Shown here one piece after another: positions 30,036-35,312 of a DNA stretch of 36,663 nt. The DNA comes from Chloroflexota bacterium. Lineage in GTDB: Bacteria > Chloroflexota > Limnocylindria > P2-11E. The stretch lies in contig VBDU01000081.1 of assembly GCA_005883625.1 (NCBI GenBank), positions 1 through 36,663 on the forward strand, read 5' to 3'. Each line of letters opens with the position of its first letter. Positions within the stretch are counted from its first letter, which is position 1. The notes under the pieces are model-generated. The model did not search any database and was not told the origin of the DNA. It saw only the letters and a program-made list of their open reading frames with translations. Made by a program: the position numbers and the translations under genes.

Positions 30036-30120
30036 AGCCCTCGGTAAGTAACAGAGGCCCCGTAGTACTTCGCCGCGCCTTGTTTGACGCGTGCCTTGCG
30101 CGCGGACGCGAATCTCTCTA

Positions 30121-30144
30121 CCGGCGGCACGGGACCGCCGGAGG
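30121..30144 (+). promoter_or_regulatory. Hairpin overlapping the ribosome-binding site of the small ORF
   Basis: CCGGCGG (30121-30127) and CCGCCGG (30135-30141) form a perfect 7-bp stem with a 7-base loop. The last two G's belong to the GGAGG Shine-Dalgarno (30140-30144), which lies ten bases before GTG 30155. Folding could partly hide the ribosome-binding site. Confidence 0.45.
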
Positions 30145-30154
30145 AACGAAAGAA

Positions 30155-30238
30155 GTGACCGCCGTCCGCGTCAGCCTCATCACGGCGCTGATCCTTTCGC
30201 TCGGGATCACCGCGGCGGCCGCTGTCGGCCTGCACTAG
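30155..30238 (+). CDS. Putative 27-residue single-pass membrane peptide
   Basis: A short frame from GTG to TAG encoding VTAVRVSLITALILSLGITA then AAAVGLH: one basic residue near the N-terminus followed by about 20 hydrophobic residues, long enough to span a membrane. It has one of the clearest Shine-Dalgarno sequences of the window (GGAGG, ten-base spacing) and is followed 16 bases later by a strong intrinsic terminator, so the unit looks like a complete small gene. It might be a leader peptide, a small membrane protein or a toxin-like peptide; no homologue is recognised. No antisense RNA partner is evident. Coding status rests on signals around it, not on conservation. Confidence 0.45.
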   Translation: MTAVRVSLITALILSLGITAAAAVGLH

Positions 30239-30254
30239 CCCACTCCCCGACCAC

Positions 30255-30311
30255 GGAGCGCTCACGCCGCCCTCACCCTCATGGCGTGGGCGCTCCCTTT
30301 TCCGTCTTTTG
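30255..30311 (+). terminator. Strong intrinsic terminator
   Basis: GGAGCGCTCACGCC (30255-30268) pairs with GGCGTGGGCGCTCC (30283-30296), 14 bp with a single G-U pair and a 14-base loop, followed by CTTTTCCGTCTTTT. It is the only convincing rho-independent terminator in the window and ends the small-ORF transcript before the arg operon. Confidence 0.8.
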
Positions 30312-30313
30312 TC

Positions 30314-30364
30314 GCAGGGGGAGAGCCCCCTGCAACCCCCCTTCTAACGGCGGCTTCGCCGCCG
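30314..30364. repeat. Two GC-rich hairpins upstream of the arg promoter
   Basis: GCAGGGGG-AGAG-CCCCCTGC (30314-30333) is a perfect 8-bp hairpin, and CGGCGGC-TTC-GCCGCCG (30348-30364) a perfect 7-bp hairpin with a three-base loop. They lie upstream of the arg -35 region, so they are probably not part of the arg mRNA. They resemble the junction hairpins inside the operon (32630, 33948) and may be copies of one small palindromic repeat. Confidence 0.55.
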
Positions 30365-30374
30365 AGGCTGTGAT

Positions 30375-30405
30375 TTGCATAAATATCCAAGATTGCGCAT
30401 AATCT
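30375..30405 (+). promoter_or_regulatory. argC promoter with possible ArgR operator
   Basis: TTGCAT (30375-30380) with CATAAT (30398-30403) is a 17-base-spaced sigma-70-type promoter; the overlapping TAATCT (30400-30405) ends exactly seven bases before ATG 30413, as in the other leaderless promoters. Two imperfect AT-rich palindromes cover it: TTGCATAAATATCCAA (30375-30390) and AGATTGCGCATAATCT (30390-30405). The first resembles ARG boxes, and argR is in the operon, so autoregulation by arginine is likely (inference). The 15-base centre spacing is shorter than the usual 21. Confidence 0.6.
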
Positions 30406-30412
30406 CTCACCT

Positions 30413-31435
30413 ATGCCGACGAAGGTCGCGATCGTGGGCGCGACGGGCTACGCGGGAGGAGAGCTCGCGCGGCTCGCGCTGCGCCACCCGGAGATCACGC
30501 TGGTCGCCGCGATCGCGCGCTCGCGGCAGGGCGAGCCGCTCCGCGCGGTGCAGCCCCACCTGCACAGCGCGCCCGAATCACTCGTCGTCGGATCCGACGT
30601 CGGCGACGCCGAGGTCGTGTTCACGGCCCTGCCCGCCGGCGAGGCCGCGAAGCAGGCGCAGGGCTGGATCGACGAGGGCCGCGCCGTCGTGGACATCGGC
30701 AGCGACTTCCGCCTCCGCGACGCGGCCCTCTACGAGCGCTGGTACGGCTACGCGCATCCCGCGCCGGCGCTCCTTGCCGAGGCCGTCTACGGCCTGACCG
30801 AGCTCGCGCGCGAGCGGCTGCGCGGCGCGCGTCTCGTCGCGAACCCGGGGTGCTATCCGACGGCGTCGCTGCTCGCGCTCGCGCCGGCGCTCGCGGCGAA
30901 GCTCGTCACCGAGGACATCGTCGTCGACGCGAAGTCCGGCGTCTCCGGGGCGGGGCATACGGTCGACGACGCGTACCTCTACGGGACGATCGATGAGAGC
31001 GTGAGGCCGTACGGCGTCCCGAAGCACCGGCATACGCCGGAGATCGCCCAGGAGGCCGCGCGCATCGGCGGCTTCGTGCCGCGTCTCACGTTCACCCCGC
31101 ATCTGGTCCCGATGACGCGAGGGCTCATCGCTACGTGCTACGCGCCGCTGCGCGCCGGCGTCACGGCGCGCGACGTCGCCGACGCCTACGCGCGCCAGTA
31201 CGCCGAGGAGCCCTTCGTGCGCGTGACGGCGTCATTTCCGGCGACGAAGGCGACGCTCGGCAGCAATTGGTGCCTCGTGCACGCGGTGGTCGACGAGCCG
31301 AGCGCGCGGCTCGTGGCCTTCGCGGTCCTCGACAACCTCGTGAAGGGCGCGGCCGGCTCGGCGCTCCAGAACTTCAACGCGATGCGCGGTTACCCGGAGA
31401 CGATGGGGCTCGAGGCGCTCCCGCTCTGGCCATGA
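30413..31435 (+). CDS. argC: N-acetyl-gamma-glutamyl-phosphate reductase
   Basis: 340 residues. NADPH-dependent reduction of N-acetylglutamyl-5-phosphate, third step of arginine synthesis. The N-terminal nucleotide-binding motif is VAIVGATGYAGGELARL; the catalytic thiol is Cys147 in VANPGCYPTASLL; GVSGAGHTVDDAYLYGTIDE and KHRHTPEI are typical. ATG 30413 directly follows the putative -10, so the operon mRNA is probably leaderless. The TGA overlaps the argJ ATG (ATGA, 31432-31435). First gene of argC-J-B-R-G-H. Confidence 0.96.
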   Translation: MPTKVAIVGATGYAGGELARLALRHPEITLVAAIARSRQGEPLRAVQPHLHSAPESLVVGSDVGDAEVVFTALPAGEAAKQAQGWIDEGRAVVDIGSDFRLRDAALYERWYGYAHPAPALLAEAVYGLTELARERLRGARLVANPGCYPTASLLALAPALAAKLVTEDIVVDAKSGVSGAGHTVDDAYLYGTIDESVRPYGVPKHRHTPEIAQEAARIGGFVPRLTFTPHLVPMTRGLIATCYAPLRAGVTARDVADAYARQYAEEPFVRVTASFPATKATLGSNWCLVHAVVDEPSARLVAFAVLDNLVKGAAGSALQNFNAMRGYPETMGLEALPLWP

Positions 31436-32616
31436 GCAAAGGGGTCACGTTCGCACGCGGGTTCAGCGGCGCGGTCGCCGCCGCGGGCGTGAAGCACGGC
31501 ATTCCCGAGCGTGACGACGTCGCTGTGATCGCGTCGGACCGTCCGTGCAGCGCCGCCGGGATCTTCACCACGAACCAGGTCATCGCCGCGCCGTGCGTCG
31601 TCACGCGCCGGCATCTCGCGGGCGGTACGTTGCGCGCGATCGTGGTCAACAGCGGGAACGCGAACGCGTGCACCGGCGAGCAGGGCGAGGACGATGCCGT
31701 CGCGATGGCCAAAGCCGCGGCCGCGCTCGTGCGCGCGTCGCCGTACGAGGTGGCGGTCGCGAGCACCGGCGTCATCGGCGTGCCGTTGCCCGTCGACCGG
31801 ATCGCGAGCGCGGTCGCTGGGATGAAGCTCTCGACCGACGCCGGCGAGGCGATCGCCCGCGCGATCATGACGACCGACACGAAGCCCAAGCTCGCGCAGC
31901 GCGAGGTCGGCCTCGCGCGGGGTCCCGTCCGCCTCGGCGGCGTCGCGAAGGGCGCGGGGATGATCCACCCGCACATGGCGACGCTTCTCGCATTCGTGAC
32001 GACCGACGCCCGCGTCGACTCGGCGACGCTCCGCGCGACGCTCGACAGCGCGGCGGACCGCACGTTCAACGCGATCTCCGTCGATGGGGACACGAGCACG
32101 AACGACACGCTGCTCGTCCTCGCGAACGGCGCGTCCGGTGTCACGGTGGGCGAGCCCGAGCTCCCCACGTTCACCGACGCGCTCACGGCGCTCTGCGCGG
32201 ATCTCGCGCAGCAGGTCATCGCCGACGGCGAGGGCGTCACGCGCGTCTTCGAGATCCATCTCCGCGGCGCGCTCACCGACGCCGAGGCCAAGCTCGCGGC
32301 CCGGACGATCACCACGTCGAACCTCGTGAAGACCGCGGTCCACGGCGCGGACCCCAACTGGGGCCGGATCCTCGCGGCCGCCGGCCGGTCGGGGGCTCGC
32401 GTGGACCAGGCGCGCGCGAGCGTGCGGATCGGCGATCAGGTCGTCTACGACACTGGGTCGCCGCGGGCGTTCGATGCGGACGCGGTGCGCCGGATCTTCG
32501 GCGGCAAGCGCATCGGCATCGAGGTCGACCTCGGCCTCGGGCCCGGCGAGGCGCGCGCGTGGGGGACGGACCTCTCGGCGGAGTACGTGCGGATCAATGC
32601 CGATTACACCACGTAG
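31432..32616 (+). CDS. argJ: Glutamate N-acetyltransferase / amino-acid N-acetyltransferase (ornithine acetyltransferase)
   Basis: 394 residues. Recycles the acetyl group from N-acetylornithine to glutamate. As an Ntn-type enzyme it self-cleaves before Thr184 in KGAGMIHPHMATLLAF (canonical KGxGMIxPxMATML), which becomes the nucleophile. Other motifs: VNSGNANACTGEQG, STGVIGVPLP, DGDTSTNDT and ADPNWGRILAA. Whether it is mono- or bifunctional is unclear; no argA-type synthase is visible. ATG 31432 overlaps the argC stop; the 3' end overlaps argB by 20 bases. Confidence 0.96.
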   Translation: MSKGVTFARGFSGAVAAAGVKHGIPERDDVAVIASDRPCSAAGIFTTNQVIAAPCVVTRRHLAGGTLRAIVVNSGNANACTGEQGEDDAVAMAKAAAALVRASPYEVAVASTGVIGVPLPVDRIASAVAGMKLSTDAGEAIARAIMTTDTKPKLAQREVGLARGPVRLGGVAKGAGMIHPHMATLLAFVTTDARVDSATLRATLDSAADRTFNAISVDGDTSTNDTLLVLANGASGVTVGEPELPTFTDALTALCADLAQQVIADGEGVTRVFEIHLRGALTDAEAKLAARTITTSNLVKTAVHGADPNWGRILAAAGRSGARVDQARASVRIGDQVVYDTGSPRAFDADAVRRIFGGKRIGIEVDLGLGPGEARAWGTDLSAEYVRINADYTT

Positions 32617-33451
32617 TCGTGCCGCGTCTGCGACGCCGAAGGCGTCGCGCGATACGGACACACGACGTGACGTCCTCGTCATCAAGATCGGCGGGTCGGT
32701 CAGCGCCGAGGCCGACCCCGCGCTCGACGCGGTCGTGTCCCTCCACGACGGCGGGCATCCACTCGTCGTGGTGCACGGCGGCGGGCCAGTCGTGGGCGAG
32801 TGGTCCTCGCGGTTCGGCCTCGAGACGCGTTTCGTCCGCGGCCTTCGCGTGACGGACGCCGCGACACGCGACGTCGCACTCGCCGTCCTCGTGGGCCTGG
32901 CGAATACGCGCACCGTGAGCGCGCTCCTCGCGCGGGGCGTCCCCGCGGTCGGGCTCTCGGGAGTCGACGCGGCCATGCTGCGCGCGGAGCGCGAGAGCGA
33001 TGAGCTCGGCCTCGTCGGCCGGATCACGCGCGTGGACAGCGCGGTCCTCGAAGAGCTCGTCGACGCCGGTCGGGTGCCGGTGGTCGCACCGGCCGCCATC
33101 GAGGCTCCCGGTGACGGCGAGCCGCTCGACGAGGTGTTCAACGTGAACGCGGACAGCGTGGCCGGCGCGATCGCGGCGAGCCTTTCCGCGCGCCTGCTCG
33201 TCTTCGTCACCGACGTGCCGGGCGTGCGCGCGAAGGACGGCAAGGTCATCGGTTCGCTCGATCTCGGCCGGGCCAAGGCGCTCATCGACGACGGGACGAT
33301 CGAGGGTGGGATGCTCCCGAAGGTCGAGGCGTGCCTGGTCGCTGCCCGCGCGGGCTGCCGCGCCGCCATCGTGGCGGCGCAAGGGGCCGACGCGGTCGAG
33401 CGGCTCCTCGCCGGAGACAGCATCGGTACGGTCTTCGAGGCGGCCGCCTGA
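32597..33451 (+). CDS. argB: Acetylglutamate kinase
   Basis: 284 residues of the amino-acid kinase family. ATP-binding LVIKIGGSVSAE and substrate-loop VVVHGGGPVVGEW near the N-terminus, FNVNADSVAGAIAASL, LLVFVTDVPGVRAKDG and GGMLPKVEACLVAARAG toward the C-terminus. Phosphorylates N-acetylglutamate. The only usable in-frame start is ATG 32597, inside the argJ 3' end, which adds about 25 poorly conserved residues before LVIKIGG. This stretch contains a perfect hairpin (32630-32648) that may be a palindromic repeat absorbed into the coding sequence. The TGA and the argR ATG share one base (TGATG). Confidence 0.95.
   Translation: MPITPRSRAASATPKASRDTDTRRDVLVIKIGGSVSAEADPALDAVVSLHDGGHPLVVVHGGGPVVGEWSSRFGLETRFVRGLRVTDAATRDVALAVLVGLANTRTVSALLARGVPAVGLSGVDAAMLRAERESDELGLVGRITRVDSAVLEELVDAGRVPVVAPAAIEAPGDGEPLDEVFNVNADSVAGAIAASLSARLLVFVTDVPGVRAKDGKVIGSLDLGRAKALIDDGTIEGGMLPKVEACLVAARAGCRAAIVAAQGADAVERLLAGDSIGTVFEAAA
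32630..32656 (+). repeat. GAA-loop hairpin at the argJ/argB junction
   Basis: GCGACGCC-GAA-GGCGTCGC (32630-32648), perfect 8-bp stem, followed by GCGATACG (32649-32656). The argR/argG junction has the same layout with a different stem. It lies 14 bases after the argJ stop, inside the argB N-terminal codons. Confidence 0.6.
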
Positions 33452-33936
33452 TGCGCGAAGCGCTGGCACGCAAGCACCATCGACAGCAGGCACTGCTGCG
33501 CGTCGTCACGCAGCAGAAGCTCTCGACACAGCAGGACCTCGTGCGTGCGCTCCGGACGGCCGGCTTCCCGGCGACGCAAGCCACCGTCTCGCGAGACATC
33601 GAGGAGCTCGGCCTCGTGAAGGTCACGCGCGACGGCACGCACGCGTACGCGCCGCCGTCGGCTGCCACGACCGGAGGTGGCGCCGAACGGCTGCGTCGCT
33701 TCTGCGAGGACTATCCGGTCGAGGGCGCGGTCGCCTCGAACCTCGTCGTCCTGCGCTCACTTCCGGGCACCGCGAACGCCCTCGCCGCGGCGCTCGACAC
33801 GTCGGGGCTCGCCGACGTCGTTGGCACGCTCGCCGGAGACGACACCGTCTTCGTCGCGGCGTCGAGCGATCGCGAAGCCAAGAGCCTGCTCGGGCGTCTC
33901 ACCACGTTCGGCATCGCGAAGAAGGACTCGAGGTGA
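33451..33936 (+). CDS. argR: Arginine repressor
   Basis: 161 residues, standard ArgR/AhrC size. The N-terminal winged helix contains QQDLVRALRTAGFPATQ and the recognition helix TVSRDIEELGLVKV; the C-terminal arginine-binding/hexamerisation domain contains NLVVLRSLPGTANALAAALD and the GTLAGDDTVFVAASS segment with the conserved acidic pair. It would bind the operator-like palindromes overlapping the argC promoter when arginine is plentiful. ATG 33451 overlaps the argB stop by one base, and its own TGA overlaps the argG GTG (GTGA, 33933-33936). Confidence 0.96.
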   Translation: MREALARKHHRQQALLRVVTQQKLSTQQDLVRALRTAGFPATQATVSRDIEELGLVKVTRDGTHAYAPPSAATTGGGAERLRRFCEDYPVEGAVASNLVVLRSLPGTANALAAALDTSGLADVVGTLAGDDTVFVAASSDREAKSLLGRLTTFGIAKKDSR

Positions 33937-35312
33937 GAGCTGGGGTGGCAGGGGCGAAGCCCCTGCGATACGCGAACGAGACATGCGTCCTGGCGTACAG
34001 CGGCGGGCTCGACACGTCCGTCGCCGTCGCCTGGCTGCGCGAGACGCTCGGCTTCGAGGTCGTGACCTGCACCGGCGACCTCGGAGCCACCGGCGACCTC
34101 GACGCGGTGCAGCGCAAGGCGATCGCGAGCGGCGCGAAGAAGGCGATCGTGCAGGACGCGCGCGACATCTTCGTGCGCTACTTCGTCTGGCCCGCGCTGC
34201 AGGCCGGAGCGCTGTACGAGGACCGCTATCCGCTCGCGACCGCGCTCGGGCGACCGCTCCTGGCGAAGCTCCTCGTCGATGCCGCCCGCGCGGAGGGCGC
34301 GCGCTTCGTCGCGCACGGCTGCACCGGGAAGGGCAACGACCAGGTGCGCTTCGATCTCGCCGTCGGCGCGCTCGCGCCCGACCTCACGGTGATCGCGCCG
34401 ATGCGCGGCGGCATGAACATGACGCGCGACGAAGAGATCGACTATGCGAGGCGGCACGGCATCCCGGTCGAAGCGACGAAGAAGAGCCCCTACAGCGTCG
34501 ACGAGAACCTGTGGGGCCGCTCGATCGAGGCTGGCGTCCTCGAGGATCCGTGGGGCGCGCCTCCCCGCGACGTCTACCAGTGGACGGTCGATCCGGGGGA
34601 GGCGCCCGCGCGGCCACGCGAGGTGGCGATCGTCTTCGCCGAGGGCGTGCCGGTCGCGCTCGACGGCGAGGCGCTCGAGGGCGTCACGCTGATCGGGCGG
34701 CTCAACGAGCTCGCCGGCAAGCACGGCGTCGGCCGCATCGATCAGATCGAGAACCGGCTCGTCGGCATCAAGTCGCGCGAGATCTACGAAGCGCCAGCGG
34801 CCGTGGTCCTCCATCAGGCGCACCGCGCGCTCGAGGACCTCGTGCTGACCAAGGACGCGCTCCGCTTCAAGGCGCGCGTCGCCCAGGAGTACGCCGACCT
34901 CGTGTACAACGGCCTCTGGTTCTCCGCGCACCACCAGGACCTCTCGGCCTACGTCCGCAGCACGCAGCGCTTCGTGAGCGGCGAGGTGCGTATCCGTCTC
35001 GACCGTGGGACCTCGACCGTCGCGGGTCGCCGGTCGGAGCACTCGCTCTACTCGACGGCGCTCGCGACGTACGGCAAGGGGGACGCGTTCGACCACCGCG
35101 CGTCGGAGGGCTTCATCACGGTGTTCGGGCTGCCGCTGCGCAATCAGGCGCGAACGCAGGCGCTCTGGGGCCCCGACAGCGAGGCGACGCTGGCCATCCC
35201 CAGCAAGAACTTGGAAGCGCGAAGGGCGACGCAGTCCCGTAATCCCGCCCGAGGTTCGCGCTCCGCCGCAGGCGGCGGAGATAAGGCCGGTCGGAAAAGG
35301 AGGCGGCGCTGA
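33933..35312 (+). CDS. argG: Argininosuccinate synthase with N- and C-terminal extensions
   Basis: 459 residues; family members are about 400. ATP-dependent joining of citrulline and aspartate. The P-loop-like motif is LAYSGGLDTSVAVAWL, preceded by about 18 extra residues (VRAGVAGAKPLRYANETC); GCTGKGNDQVRF, the KKSPYSVDENLWGRSIE segment and YDNGLWFS-type YNGLWFSAHHQ are canonical. After LAIPSKNLEARRATQ the protein continues with an Arg/Gly-rich tail unlikely to be functional. Both extensions contain perfect hairpins (33948-33966 and 35261-35280), suggesting palindromic repeats inserted at the gene ends. GTG 33933 overlaps the argR stop; TGA 35310-35312 overlaps the CTG of argH. Confidence 0.95.
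   Translation: MRAGVAGAKPLRYANETCVLAYSGGLDTSVAVAWLRETLGFEVVTCTGDLGATGDLDAVQRKAIASGAKKAIVQDARDIFVRYFVWPALQAGALYEDRYPLATALGRPLLAKLLVDAARAEGARFVAHGCTGKGNDQVRFDLAVGALAPDLTVIAPMRGGMNMTRDEEIDYARRHGIPVEATKKSPYSVDENLWGRSIEAGVLEDPWGAPPRDVYQWTVDPGEAPARPREVAIVFAEGVPVALDGEALEGVTLIGRLNELAGKHGVGRIDQIENRLVGIKSREIYEAPAAVVLHQAHRALEDLVLTKDALRFKARVAQEYADLVYNGLWFSAHHQDLSAYVRSTQRFVSGEVRIRLDRGTSTVAGRRSEHSLYSTALATYGKGDAFDHRASEGFITVFGLPLRNQARTQALWGPDSEATLAIPSKNLEARRATQSRNPARGSRSAAGGGDKAGRKRRRR
33948..33972 (+). repeat. GAA-loop hairpin at the argR/argG junction
   Basis: GCAGGGGC-GAA-GCCCCTGC (33948-33966), perfect 8-bp stem, overlapping GCGATACG (33965-33972). It matches the argJ/argB hairpin in loop and 3' flank while the stem sequence differs, and lies inside the extra N-terminal codons of argG. 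Confidence 0.6.
35261..35280 (+). repeat. Hairpin in the argG 3' end before argH
   Basis: CTCCGCCG-CAGG-CGGCGGAG forms a perfect 8-bp stem with a 4-base loop, ending 16 bases before the argH Shine-Dalgarno (35297-35303). It could slow ribosomes or RNase, or simply be another palindromic repeat. Confidence 0.5.

Larger units (their letters stand above)
29994..30412. other. Largest intergenic region: small ORF, terminator, hairpins, arg promoter
   Basis: These 419 bases separate the GNAT gene from argC. From left to right: a weak hairpin terminator (30004-30035), about 85 bases with no recognised signal, a hairpin touching a GGAGG site, a 27-codon frame (30155-30238), a strong terminator (30255-30311), two GC-rich hairpins and the argC promoter. 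The promoter of the small ORF was not identified; TTGTTT near 30083-30088 is a possible -35 without a good -10. Nothing resembles a tRNA or a known riboswitch. Confidence 0.6.

Noticed and set aside
30091..30402. 103-codon plus-strand frame in the intergenic region
   Set aside because: It runs through the strong terminator and hairpins, is Arg/Pro-rich, and lacks a ribosome-binding site; the 27-codon frame inside the region has better signals.
31390..33642. 750-codon open frame antisense to argJ/argB/argR
   Set aside because: Long stop-free antisense frames are common at this GC content; it spans three well-supported genes and shows no recognisable motifs.
33711..35096. 461-codon open frame antisense to argG
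   Set aside because: Same GC-driven artefact; no start signal, no domain, and argG is certain.
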